Of a DNA stretch of 33,925 nt, positions 15,809 through 23,584 are shown in pieces (the first letter of the stretch is position 1; each line of letters starts with the position of its first letter). The DNA comes from Rhodoferax sp. GTDB taxonomy: Bacteria > Pseudomonadota > Gammaproteobacteria > Burkholderiales > Burkholderiaceae_C. The notes beneath the pieces are model-generated. The model was not told where the DNA came from. It did no database searches and saw nothing but the letters and a program-made list of their open reading frames with translations. The position numbers and the translations under genes are program-made. The stretch lies in the NCBI GenBank assembly GCA_018061265.1, contig JAGOUM010000033.1, forward strand, positions 1-33,925, read 5' to 3'.

Positions 15809-16705
15809 ATGGGTGTTGACGGGTCCTGGTTGTGGCTGATCGCTGCATGTATGTTCGGTTTATATGGGGTGCGCGGGCTTGCGCACCATGTCATTCTGCG
15901 GGGCTTGCGAGCCCCGCGTGTCGTTCATGAACAGGACTTTTTAGCCATTGACCCGGGTGGTAGAAAAATCCGCTGCCCAACAAAGGGTGGCAAAACCTTG
16001 TTTGGCTGGTTCTCGAAGGGCACAGATGCGCTGCCTGGGCCAGCGGTACTGGTGATGCATGGCTGGGGTGCCAACGCGGCGATGATGTCGGCCTGTCTTG
16101 CGCCCCTGCGGGCGGCGGGCTTTTTGGTTTTGTTGCTGGATGCACGTTGCCATGGTCTGAGTGATGACGAGACGTTCACCTCGCTGCCGAGATTTGCCGA
16201 GGACATCGGCGCTGGGCTGGATTGGTTGCGCAAGCAACCAGTGGTGGATCCCCTGCGCCTGGCGGTGATCGGGCATTCGGTGGGCGCGGGCGCTGCGCTC
16301 TTGAGCGCCACGCGTCACCCGCAGTTGCGGGCGGTGGTCAGTATCAGTGCCTTTGCCCACCCCAATGAGGTGATGCGTCGTTTTTTGTCTTCCCATGGTG
16401 TGGTGTACCCGGTCATTGGCTGGTACGTCCTGCGCCATGTGCAGCGGGTCATTGGTGCACGCTTTGATGACATTGCGCCAGTCAATACCATTGTGCGGGT
16501 CGCGTGCCCGGTGCTGCTGGTGCACGGTACGCAGGACGAAATGGTGCCGTTCGACGATGCCAGGCGGCTCTATGCAGCCGCCAGAGCGGGCGGCGTGAGC
16601 CTGATGGCTGTGGCCGGCCATCATGACCCCAGCGATGCGCTGGTGGAGGAACTGCCGCAGATTGTTGATTTTTTGCAGCAAGCGATGTGTACCGATCAGC
16701 CCTGA
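15809..16705 (+). CDS. Alpha/beta-hydrolase with N-terminal membrane segment
   Basis: This 298-residue protein has a hydrophobic N-terminal segment (about 6-30) that probably anchors it to the inner membrane. The hydrolase domain shows HGWGAN (84-89), DARCHGLS (111-118), the nucleophile elbow GHSVGAG at 155-161 (Ser157), Asp243 in HGTQDEMVP and His271/272 near the end. It resembles prolyl-oligopeptidase-like or BD-FAE-type esterases of unknown substrate. It lies 30 bp after ccoG on the same strand with no visible terminator between, so it may be the last gene of the sigma-54 operon, but a functional link is not evident. Confidence 0.82.
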   Translation: MGVDGSWLWLIAACMFGLYGVRGLAHHVILRGLRAPRVVHEQDFLAIDPGGRKIRCPTKGGKTLFGWFSKGTDALPGPAVLVMHGWGANAAMMSACLAPLRAAGFLVLLLDARCHGLSDDETFTSLPRFAEDIGAGLDWLRKQPVVDPLRLAVIGHSVGAGAALLSATRHPQLRAVVSISAFAHPNEVMRRFLSSHGVVYPVIGWYVLRHVQRVIGARFDDIAPVNTIVRVACPVLLVHGTQDEMVPFDDARRLYAAARAGGVSLMAVAGHHDPSDALVEELPQIVDFLQQAMCTDQP

Positions 16706-16758
16706 TTCTGTCCACTCTATTGGCCGGCTCCAACGACGGCCCTGCGGGGGGCGCCGCC

Positions 16759-16764
16759 TACAAT
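16759..16764 (+). promoter_or_regulatory. Possible -10 element upstream of surE
   Basis: TACAAT at 16759-16764 lies 22 bp before the surE start in the context GCCTACAATT. The identical 10-mer occurs upstream of ppsA (23437-23446). No convincing -35 is seen at the right spacing, so this is a weak call. Confidence 0.35.
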
Positions 16765-16785
16765 TCAAATGTAAAGGGCAACTTC

Positions 16786-17556
16786 ATGAAAATACTTATT
16801 TCCAACGACGACGGTTATCAGGCCAATGGCATTGTGGCGCTGTACAACGCACTCAAGGACGTGGCCGATGTCGAGGTGGTTGCGCCAGAGCAGAACAACA
16901 GCGCCAAGTCCAACGCTTTGACACTGCATTCACCGCTGTATGTGCATCGTGCGAGTAATGGATTCCGCTATGTCAACGGCACCCCGGCGGATTGTGTGCA
17001 CATTGCGCTGACTGGCCTGCTGGACTACCGCCCGGACCTGGTGGTGTCGGGCATCAACAATGGTGCCAACATGGGGGATGACACGATTTATTCGGGTACT
17101 GTTGGGGCTGCCATGGAGGGTTACCTGTTTGGTATTCCGTCGATTGCGTTTTCACAGGTCGAACGTGATTGGCTGCATGTGGACGCTGCGGCGCAGAAAG
17201 CACGCGAACTGGTGCTTCAGATGGCCGCACAAAATCTGGTCGGCAGCAGTGCCTGGTTGCTCAACGTCAACATCCCGAACCTGCCGCTGGCGCAGATGGG
17301 GCATCTCAAGTTGTGTCGTCTTGGCCGTCGCCATGCGGCCGAACCGGTGATCACGCAGCCGAGTCCCCGGGGTGAGACGATGTACTGGATTGGTGCTGCC
17401 GGCCCTGCCAAGGATGACGCGGATGGCACAGATTTTCATGCCACGGCGCAAGGGCATATCGCCATGACGCCTCTCAAGGTGGACCTCACAGACCACGACC
17501 ACCTGGGTTATTGGGCACAAACCGCTGCACGACTGTCATCGGCCATGGGCCAATAG
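16786..17556 (+). CDS. surE: 5'/3'-nucleotidase SurE
   Basis: This 256-residue stationary-phase survival protein dephosphorylates nucleoside 5'- and 3'-monophosphates with a divalent metal. Metal ligands are visible: Asp8-Asp9 in SNDDG, Ser39 in NNSAKSN and Asn91 in SGINNGANMGDDTIYSGT. The start at 16786 is preferred over an in-frame ATG 99 bp upstream because the conserved MKILISNDDG begins there and AAGGG lies just before it. It is followed 3 bp later by pcm and then nlpD, the classic survival operon order. Confidence 0.97.
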   Translation: MKILISNDDGYQANGIVALYNALKDVADVEVVAPEQNNSAKSNALTLHSPLYVHRASNGFRYVNGTPADCVHIALTGLLDYRPDLVVSGINNGANMGDDTIYSGTVGAAMEGYLFGIPSIAFSQVERDWLHVDAAAQKARELVLQMAAQNLVGSSAWLLNVNIPNLPLAQMGHLKLCRLGRRHAAEPVITQPSPRGETMYWIGAAGPAKDDADGTDFHATAQGHIAMTPLKVDLTDHDHLGYWAQTAARLSSAMGQ

Positions 17557-17559
17557 CAG

Positions 17560-18351
17560 ATGACCGACCACCGCCAGTCCACGCCCCGGCGACGCCCTGG
17601 CTTTCCAGTGCAATTGGGTTCACCCACGGCAACCATCCGCCCGGCAGGTCCGATCGGGGCCAGCAAAGCCAGTCCGACGCACACTGTGGTGCCCTCCGGT
17701 GTGGGTCTGGAGTCCAGTGCCGTCCGGCAGAACATGGTGCATAAGCTCAAGCAGCAGGGTATTGTTGACCCTCAGGTGCTGGCGGCGATGGGGCGTGTCG
17801 AGCGGCACCGGTTTGTGGACACGGCACTGGTGAATCAGGCTTACGAAGACACCAGCCTGCCGATCGGGCTTGGACAGACCATCTCCAAGCCGGGTGTGGT
17901 GTCCCGTATGCTCGAATTATTGTGCCAGGGCAGGCCGACCCGCCTCGGGCGGGTGCTGGAGATTGGTACTGGGTGCGGATACCAGGCCGCGCTGCTGAGT
18001 GAACTCTGTGCCGAGGTGTACTCGATCGAACGTCTGCGCGGCTTGCACGACAAGGCGCGCGACAACCTGCGGCCCCTGCGTCTGGCCAACGTGCATTTGT
18101 TGTTTGGTGATGGCATGGCGGGTTATGCCAAAGGTGCCCCCTACGCTGGCATCATTGCCGCCGCCGGTGGCCAGTCCGTGCCGCAGGCATGGATAGAACA
18201 ACTCGCCGTTGGTGCGCGCCTGGTATCGCCCGTGGCGGTTGAAGGAGGCCGTCAACAGGCCCTGGTGGTGATCGACAAAACATCGCAGGGATTGCGTCAG
18301 ACCGTGATGGAGGCAGTTCATTTCGTCCCTTTAAAATCCGGGGTCGCTTGA
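17560..18351 (+). CDS. pcm: Protein-L-isoaspartate O-methyltransferase
   Basis: This 263-residue enzyme methylates isoaspartyl residues with S-adenosylmethionine to start repair of aged proteins in the cytoplasm. The SAM-binding motif VLEIGTGCGYQAA is at 132-144. The family core starts around residue 53 (SSAVRQNMVHKLKQQGI) and the C-terminal part is conserved. A Pro/Thr-rich N-terminal extension of about 50 residues is absent from the roughly 208-residue E. coli protein. It may be disordered, or translation may start later. The gene sits between surE and nlpD and overlaps nlpD by one base (TGATG). Confidence 0.95.
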   Translation: MTDHRQSTPRRRPGFPVQLGSPTATIRPAGPIGASKASPTHTVVPSGVGLESSAVRQNMVHKLKQQGIVDPQVLAAMGRVERHRFVDTALVNQAYEDTSLPIGLGQTISKPGVVSRMLELLCQGRPTRLGRVLEIGTGCGYQAALLSELCAEVYSIERLRGLHDKARDNLRPLRLANVHLLFGDGMAGYAKGAPYAGIIAAAGGQSVPQAWIEQLAVGARLVSPVAVEGGRQQALVVIDKTSQGLRQTVMEAVHFVPLKSGVA

Positions 18352-19274
18352 TGGGGAATTTAATGATGCTTTTGAAACGTGTGCCTGTATTGCCTTTGCT
18401 GGTCGGGCTGCTGGCTGTAAGCTTGGCGGCCTGTAGCAGCAGAAGTCTGAATCGTGCACCCGTCGAGGACCGTGCCAGTCGGCCCGTTGTGGTTACCACA
18501 CCAGCGACGCCTGGCGTTAACCCGGCCACACCGCCAAGCCCGTCAGCACCGGTCGATTTACCTGCTGCATCACAACCGCAAGGCTGGGAAAATGCGGGAA
18601 AGCCTGGCTATTACACCGTCAAGTCGGGTGATACCTTGTTGCGTATTGCGCTTGAGAATGGCCAGTCGATGCGGGACATTGCACGCTGGAGCCAGGTGGA
18701 AAACCCCAATCGTATCGAGGTGGGTCAAGTGCTGCGTGTGGTGCCGCCCGGTGCCAGCGAGGTGCTGGTCAAACCTGTGACCCGGCCCAGCGTGGTTGCC
18801 AGTGCCGCCGCGCAGCCCGCCTCGGCGAGCGCAGTGGCTGGCACACCGTTGGCGCCTGCCGTGGCCGCAAGTGCAACACCCCCGGCCGCCAAAGCGGCGC
18901 CCGACAATGACATCCAGTGGCTCTGGCCAACGAGCGGTCCGGTGCTGGCCGCTTTTGATGAGGTAAAAAACAAGGGACTGGACATTGGTGGCGCGGCTGG
19001 CGACCCGGTTTTGGCAGCAGCAGACGGGCGTGTGGTCTATGTCGGAGCGGGCTTGCGTGGTTACGGCAATCTGATCATTCTGAAGCACGACAACGTGTTT
19101 TTGACCGCTTACGCCCATAACCAGACCTTGCTGGTCAAGGAAGACCAGTCAGTAATCAAGGGACAGAAGATTGCCGAGATGGGCAACAGTGACGCCGACC
19201 GGGTCAAACTGCATTTTGAAGTGCGTCGCCAGGGCAAGCCGGTGGATCCGGTCAAGTACCTGCCGGCTCGATAG
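18351..19274 (+). CDS. nlpD: NlpD-like LysM/M23 lipoprotein, murein hydrolase activator
   Basis: This lipoprotein of about 307 residues has a signal peptide ending in lipobox LAAC (C28 from the ATG at 18351). Starts at 18363 or 18366 are equally possible. A Pro/Ala/Ser-rich linker precedes a LysM peptidoglycan-binding domain at about 86-132. A second Ala-rich linker and an M23/LytM domain follow (about 200-302). The M23 catalytic pattern is degenerate: the His of HxxxD is Asn207, and the first His of HxH is Lys286. This matches NlpD, which does not cut murein itself but activates amidases such as AmiC. rpoS, which usually follows nlpD, is absent. Confidence 0.93.
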   Translation: MGNLMMLLKRVPVLPLLVGLLAVSLAACSSRSLNRAPVEDRASRPVVVTTPATPGVNPATPPSPSAPVDLPAASQPQGWENAGKPGYYTVKSGDTLLRIALENGQSMRDIARWSQVENPNRIEVGQVLRVVPPGASEVLVKPVTRPSVVASAAAQPASASAVAGTPLAPAVAASATPPAAKAAPDNDIQWLWPTSGPVLAAFDEVKNKGLDIGGAAGDPVLAAADGRVVYVGAGLRGYGNLIILKHDNVFLTAYAHNQTLLVKEDQSVIKGQKIAEMGNSDADRVKLHFEVRRQGKPVDPVKYLPAR

Positions 19275-19297
19275 CCTATACATCTCTTAGAACCCCT

Positions 19298-20740
19298 ATG
19301 GACAGCCCGGACAGCCGAGACAGTGCGGCAATTCCTGCCGATTGGCTGTGGGTGGAGTCGCTGGACCTGGACGCGCAGGGTGTGGCCCACAAATCGGATG
19401 GCAAGGTGGTCTTTATCGAAGGGGCCCTGCCTTTTGAGTATGTCAGCGCCAACATCAACCGGCACAAGAACAATTGGGAGCAGGGCACACTGACGGCAGT
19501 GCACCGTGCGTCGTCACAACGGGTAACGCCTCTTTGCCCGCATTTTGGTTTGCACAATGGTGCCTGTGGTGGCTGCAAGATGCAGCATTTGCACACCAGC
19601 GCACAAGTTGCCGTCAAGCAGCGGGCGCTGGAGGACAATCTTTGGCACCTGGGCAAAGTCAAGCCCGGACAAATCCTGCGACCGATCGAAGGACCCAACT
19701 GGGGTTACCGTTTCCGAGCGCGGCTGTCGGTGCGATTTGTTCGCAAGAAAGGTGTTGTGCTGGTCGGTTTTCATGAGCGCAAGAGCCGCTATGTTGCCGA
19801 TATGCAGGTTTGCCCGATCCTGCCGCCCCATGTTGAAGCCATGCTGTTGCCTTTGCGTGACCTCATCGGGTCGATGGATGCGGTTGAAACCTGTCCGCAG
19901 ATTGAACTGGCCTGCGGTGACTTGGTGACGGCGCTGGTGCTGCGGCATCTGGAGCCCTTGAGTGTGGGCGACCTGGCGCGCCTGCGGGCATTTGCCGCCG
20001 ACCGTCCAGGTGTCCAATGGTGGCTGCAGCCCAAGGGTCCGGAAACCGTGCACTTGCTTAACACAGGGGGCGAAGTACTGAGTTACACCTTGCCCGAGTT
20101 TGGCATCACCATGCCGTTCAAGCCCACAGATTTCACCCAGGTGAATCCGTATATCAACCGCGTTCTGGTGTCGCGTGCATTACGCCTGCTCGCGGTGCAG
20201 CGTCACGAACGGGTGATCGACTGGTTTTGCGGACTGGGCAACTTCACCTTGCCTATTGCCACCCAGGCGCGCCAGGTGCTAGGTGTGGAGGGCAGTGAAG
20301 CGCTGGTTGCGCGTTCACGCCAAAATTTTAAGGAAAATCAGGCTCTAGCCCAATCAGGAAGAGCATTATCAGCTACTGATTTTGTAACTAGAAACCTGTT
20401 TGAAATGACGCCTTCCATGTTGGTCGGGGATGGCAGCGCCGACCGGTGGCTGGTCGATCCGCCACGTGAGGGCGCGTTTGCCCTGGTGCGCGCACTGGCT
20501 GACTTGCATCAGCAGTCGCTGGGAACTTATGAGGGCGAGCCAACCCATGGTGCCCCGGATTGGCGTCCACCGCGCCGCATTGTGTATGTCAGTTGTAACC
20601 CGTCAACCCTGGCGCGTGATGCCGGTTTGCTGGTGCACCAGGCCGGCTATCGCTGCACCGCAGCTGGTGTGGTCAATATGTTCCCACACACCGCGCACGT
20701 TGAAAGTCTGGCAGTTTTTGATTTGACGGAATCGGCCTGA
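19298..20740 (+). CDS. rlmD: 23S rRNA (uracil(1939)-C5)-methyltransferase RlmD
   Basis: This 480-residue RumA-type RNA methyltransferase modifies U1939 of 23S rRNA. A TRAM-like N-terminus is followed by the iron-sulfur cysteines C80, C90, C93 and C172. The SAM-binding [12 protein letters not shown] motif, the DPPREG motif and the catalytic cysteine C433 in [12 protein letters not shown] are all present. Residues around 345-365 ([11 protein letters not shown] region) look like an insertion relative to enterobacterial homologues. They are encoded by an AT-rich segment resembling the dispersed repeat in this window. It follows nlpD by 23 bp and converges on a small lipoprotein gene. Confidence 0.95.
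   Translation: MDSPDSRDSAAIPADWLWVESLDLDAQGVAHKSDGKVVFIEGALPFEYVSANINRHKNNWEQGTLTAVHRASSQRVTPLCPHFGLHNGACGGCKMQHLHTSAQVAVKQRALEDNLWHLGKVKPGQILRPIEGPNWGYRFRARLSVRFVRKKGVVLVGFHERKSRYVADMQVCPILPPHVEAMLLPLRDLIGSMDAVETCPQIELACGDLVTALVLRHLEPLSVGDLARLRAFAADRPGVQWWLQPKGPETVHLLNTGGEVLSYTLPEFGITMPFKPTDFTQVNPYINRVLVSRALRLLAVQRHERVIDWFCGLGNFTLPIATQARQVLGVEGSEALVARSRQNFKENQALAQSGRALSATDFVTRNLFEMTPSMLVGDGSADRWLVDPPREGAFALVRALADLHQQSLGTYEGEPTHGAPDWRPPRRIVYVSCNPSTLARDAGLLVHQAGYRCTAAGVVNMFPHTAHVESLAVFDLTESA
20347..20382. repeat. Possible degenerate dispersed-repeat copy inside rlmD
   Basis: Aligned without gaps to the copy beginning at 31541, 19 of 36 bases agree, including the AGC start, an AAG-like centre, and AGCTA near the end at the same spacing. 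On its own this is weak. It gains support from the local AT-richness (20325-20395) compared with the GC-rich flanks and from coinciding with an apparent insertion in RlmD. Confidence 0.35.
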
Positions 20741-20751
20741 AACGTGCCAGC

Positions 20752-21105
20752 TTAGTGGGCAGGGGCCTTGGCCTTGGTTTTTGCCTTGGGCTCTTCGATC
20801 ACTTCTTCTTCGACGGCAGGTGCAGGAGCCGGAGCGGTTGTAGGGATCTCTGCTTTTAGGCCTTCAAGCTTGTTTTCCCGCATGTATTCGTCCATCTCGC
20901 GCCAGCCCGCGTAAATGGCGGCTTTATTGATGCCTTTGTTCAAGGTGTAGCAATCCTCGATGCTGCGCAACCCGTGTCGGCAGGCACCACCAATTGCTTT
21001 GGCATCCGCCTCTTTCTGGGCAATCCGCGGATCAGGGCCCAGTCCGAGCAAATCGCAGCCCGACAAGAGCAAGCTGGCAACAAATATCAGCAGGGTTTTA
21101 GGCAT
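20752..21105 (-). CDS. Small hypothetical lipoprotein
   Basis: This 117-residue protein is of unknown function. I chose the ATG at 21105 rather than the in-frame 21135 because it begins a compact signal peptide (Pro-Lys, hydrophobic core, lipobox LSGC with C17). The mature part has two cysteines in ACRHGLRSIEDCY that may form a disulfide, a helical central region, and a low-complexity tail rich in Pro, Ala, Glu and Lys. It would be anchored in the envelope. It converges on rlmD with 11 bp between stops and lies downstream of the yccA-type gene, from which it is separated by a terminator. Confidence 0.75.
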   Translation of the reverse strand: MPKTLLIFVASLLLSGCDLLGLGPDPRIAQKEADAKAIGGACRHGLRSIEDCYTLNKGINKAAIYAGWREMDEYMRENKLEGLKAEIPTTAPAPAPAVEEEVIEEPKAKTKAKAPAH

Positions 21106-21176
21106 GGGTGAGGTCGAACGGAGGCTTATCGGCACGGTTGACTGGATTCAACCATGATTGGTTGGGTGACAAGCAA

Positions 21177-21207
21177 CAAAAAAGGGCTACAAAGAGCCCT
21201 TTTTTTA
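21177..21207 (-). terminator. Rho-independent terminator of the BI-1 family gene
   Basis: GGGCT (21184-21188) and AGCCC (21195-21199) pair around a 6-base loop, extended by an A-run on one side and a T-run on the other, so it works on either strand. It lies 24 bp after the stop at 21231 of the minus-strand membrane-protein gene, with the T-run in the right orientation. Confidence 0.85.
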
Positions 21208-21230
21208 ACTGTCATGCCAGATAACTTTGA

Positions 21231-21926
21231 TCAGTCACGCTCACCACCGGCAATGCCCAGCAGCGCCATCAGACTCTGGAAAACATTGATGATGTCCAGA
21301 TACAGAGCCAGTGTTGCGCTGATGTAATTGGTTTCACCACCGTCCACGATGCGTTTCAGGTCATACAGCATGTAGGCACTGAACACACCAATCGCTGCGA
21401 CCGAGATGGCCATCATGCCGGCAGTTGAGCCCACAAACACATTGATGATGCCACCCACCATGATCGCCAGTGCACCCACAAACAGCCATTTGCCCATGCC
21501 GGAGAGATCACGCTTGATGACACTGGACAGGCTGGCCATGACAAAGAACACGCCTGCGGTACCACCAAAGGCCGTCATGATCAGTTCCGGGCCGTTTCTG
21601 AAGCCGAGCACCATGGCAATCATGCGCGACAACATCAGGCCCATAAAGAACGTGAAGGCCAGCAAAACCGGCACACCCGCCGCGGAGTTCTTGGTCTTCT
21701 CGATCGCGTAGACAAAACCAAATGCACCACCGAGGAAGACGATCAGGCCCATACCGCCACCCAGAGACTGGGTGATGCCTGTCGCCACCCCGAGCCAAGC
21801 ACCCAACACCGTTGGCAGCAGGCTGAGCGCCAACAGCCAATAAGTGTTGCGCAGTACCTTGTTGCGCTGCAGTGTTGAGGCACCGTAGCCAAAATCCTGG
21901 CCAAGCGTATGAATTCGGTCGGACAT
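21231..21926 (-). CDS. Bax inhibitor-1/YccA family inner-membrane protein
   Basis: This 231-residue protein has seven hydrophobic segments over about residues 28-225, the BI-1 (UPF0005) topology, and the typical ending FLYDLKRIVDGGETNYISATLALYLDIINVF-like helix (here starting MLYDLKRIVDGG). In E. coli the relative YccA interacts with the FtsH protease, while other members are proposed calcium leak channels. The start at 21926 is supported by an AAGGAG ribosome-binding site directly upstream. It is monocistronic, with its own terminator after it. The physiological role here cannot be specified. Confidence 0.92.
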   Translation of the reverse strand: MSDRIHTLGQDFGYGASTLQRNKVLRNTYWLLALSLLPTVLGAWLGVATGITQSLGGGMGLIVFLGGAFGFVYAIEKTKNSAAGVPVLLAFTFFMGLMLSRMIAMVLGFRNGPELIMTAFGGTAGVFFVMASLSSVIKRDLSGMGKWLFVGALAIMVGGIINVFVGSTAGMMAISVAAIGVFSAYMLYDLKRIVDGGETNYISATLALYLDIINVFQSLMALLGIAGGERD

Positions 21927-22108
21927 AAATTGCTCCTTGCAAGTTGTTGATCCAATGGCGCAAATTTTAGGGTGTTTCCCAAATCATCAAGATCCCTGGC
22001 GAATTGTGCGACCTATTTTTTATGGGGATACTGAGTAAAGACCCGGAAACTGGACGCCTCTGGCTTCGATGTATGCTTCCGCTAATACTTTTTGAAAGGT
22101 GAACGTGT

Positions 22109-22516
22109 ATGAAAACGAAAGCAGTCCTGGAACTGTCGGATGTCAAAGCCATTGCTGCTGCCGCCGAAAAAGAGGCACTGGACAACCATTGGGCAGTCAC
22201 GATCGCCATTGTGGACGATGGTGGGCATTTGTTGTGGTTGCAACGACTGGATGGCGCCGCTGCACTGTCAGCCCACATTGCGCCAGCCAAAGCCAATACG
22301 GCCGCGTTGGGTCGGCGTGAGAGCAAGGCCTATGAGGAGATTGTGAACGGTGGCCGCACTTCTTTTCTGAGTGTGCCATTGATTCATGGCATGCTGGAAG
22401 GTGGCGTTCCCATCATGAACGACGGCGTGTGTATTGGTGCAGTGGGTGTCAGCGGTGTGAAATCCTCTGAAGACGCACAGATTGCCCGTGCCGGTATCGC
22501 TGCACTGAACGGGTAG
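22109..22516 (+). CDS. GlcG/HbpS family heme-binding protein
   Basis: This 135-residue cytoplasmic protein of the GlcG/HbpS (formerly DUF336) family has the conserved sequence VDDGGHLLWLQRLDGA at about 36-51, the ALGRRES segment near 66-72 and IGAVGVSG near 110-117. Related proteins bind heme or act as small accessory proteins next to glycolate oxidase, but no such genes are adjacent here. The start is the ATG at 22109 with GAAAGG upstream. It converges on ppsR with a 26-bp gap containing the palindrome TGTCGCGACA. Confidence 0.88.
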   Translation: MKTKAVLELSDVKAIAAAAEKEALDNHWAVTIAIVDDGGHLLWLQRLDGAAALSAHIAPAKANTAALGRRESKAYEEIVNGGRTSFLSVPLIHGMLEGGVPIMNDGVCIGAVGVSGVKSSEDAQIARAGIAALNG

Positions 22517-22542
22517 TGTCGCGACATCGCTTGGAGGCACCA

Positions 22543-23364
22543 TCAGTAGGTCAGGCGCTCCGGACGCAATTCCTGAAGAATCGTGGTGGAAATTTCCTCG
22601 ATGGATTTGGTGGTGGTTGAGAGCCAGCGTATGCCAAATCGGCGCATCATGGCTTCGGCCTCTTTCACCTCGTAACGACAGTTCTCCAGTGAGGCATATT
22701 TGGAGTTCGGGCGTCGTTCGTTACGGATCTCGCTGAGGCGTTCAGGCTGAATCGTGAGTCCGAACAGTTTCTTTTTTTGTGCCTTGAGAGCCGGTGGCAA
22801 ATCCTGGCGCTCAAAATCCTCGGGTATCAAGGGGTAGTTGGACGCCTTCAGGCCATATTGCATGGCTAGGTAAAGCGATGTAGGTGTTTTACCGCTGCGA
22901 CTGACCCCAACCAAAATGACATCAGACTGCTCAAGGTCGCGGTTGGACTGTCCGTCATCATGTTCAAGCGAAAAGTTGATGGCTGCAATACGTGACTGGT
23001 ACTCCTCACTCTTGCTGGTATCACTGAACCGGCCAATGCGGTGATTCGATTTGAGCTTGAATTCGGCTTCAAGCGGGAGGACAAAGGCGCTGAACATGTC
23101 CATCAACATCGCCTCGCAACCTTCGGCGATGACCTTGAAGACCTCCTCGTTGGCGAGGGTCGTAAAAACAATTGGGCGCTTGTTGTCAATAACCCCGGCA
23201 TGATTGATCTGGCGCACTGCCTGATGCGCCTTGTCGACGCTGTCGGTAAACGGGAGCCGAACGTGCTGCAACTCGATCTCGAACTGGGCGAGGATGGCAT
23301 TGCCAAAAGTCTCGGCTGTGATGCCGGTGCCATCCGAGACAAAAAATACGGTGCGATTGGGCAT
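22543..23364 (-). CDS. ppsR: PEP synthase regulatory protein (kinase/pyrophosphorylase)
   Basis: This 273-residue DUF299-family protein both inactivates and reactivates phosphoenolpyruvate synthase, by ADP-dependent phosphorylation and phosphate-dependent dephosphorylation of a threonine near its catalytic histidine. The start [15 protein letters not shown] and the P-loop GVSRSGKT at 153-160 are diagnostic. Length is normal. It is divergently transcribed from ppsA, its expected target, which makes the assignment secure. It converges on the GlcG-like gene. Confidence 0.96.
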   Translation of the reverse strand: MPNRTVFFVSDGTGITAETFGNAILAQFEIELQHVRLPFTDSVDKAHQAVRQINHAGVIDNKRPIVFTTLANEEVFKVIAEGCEAMLMDMFSAFVLPLEAEFKLKSNHRIGRFSDTSKSEEYQSRIAAINFSLEHDDGQSNRDLEQSDVILVGVSRSGKTPTSLYLAMQYGLKASNYPLIPEDFERQDLPPALKAQKKKLFGLTIQPERLSEIRNERRPNSKYASLENCRYEVKEAEAMMRRFGIRWLSTTTKSIEEISTTILQELRPERLTY

Positions 23365-23439
23365 GATGGTGTTGTGGTCCGCGTCAGATTCGGGTTGAGA
23401 AGGGAAGTTTCAAAGCGGCTTGAAGGCGACCTCGAAGCC

Positions 23440-23445
23440 TACAAT
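23440..23445 (+). promoter_or_regulatory. Possible -10 element of ppsA
   Basis: TACAAT at 23440-23445 lies in the same GCCTACAATT context as the site upstream of surE. It is 139 bp before the ppsA start in the 220-bp ppsR-ppsA intergenic region. A TTGAAG at 23420-23425 is only 14 bp away, so no well-spaced -35 is seen. Confidence 0.35.
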
Positions 23446-23584
23446 TGGGATTATCTGGTCGAAAGCTTGACGCGGCGCTGGTTCAACGCATGACGACAAC
23501 AAAGAGCCTGAAATATGCGCTCAAGCGCTTGCCATTCCGGATTGGCTCGACCGGAACTGTTTTTTAACTTCTGGAGTTTGGTTC

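Noticed and set aside
16716-16740. GGCCG/CGGCC hairpin before surE as a terminator
   Set aside because: The stem is only five base pairs and is followed by G-rich rather than T-rich sequence.
15941-16768. A 275-residue minus-strand open frame opposite the alpha/beta-hydrolase
   Set aside because: It is antisense to a gene with a complete catalytic triad and has low-quality composition typical of shadow frames.
22517-22526. Perfect palindrome TGTCGCGACA between the GlcG-like gene and ppsR
   Set aside because: It lies between convergent stops with no T-run and no second copy in the window. A 10-bp palindrome is not strong evidence of function.
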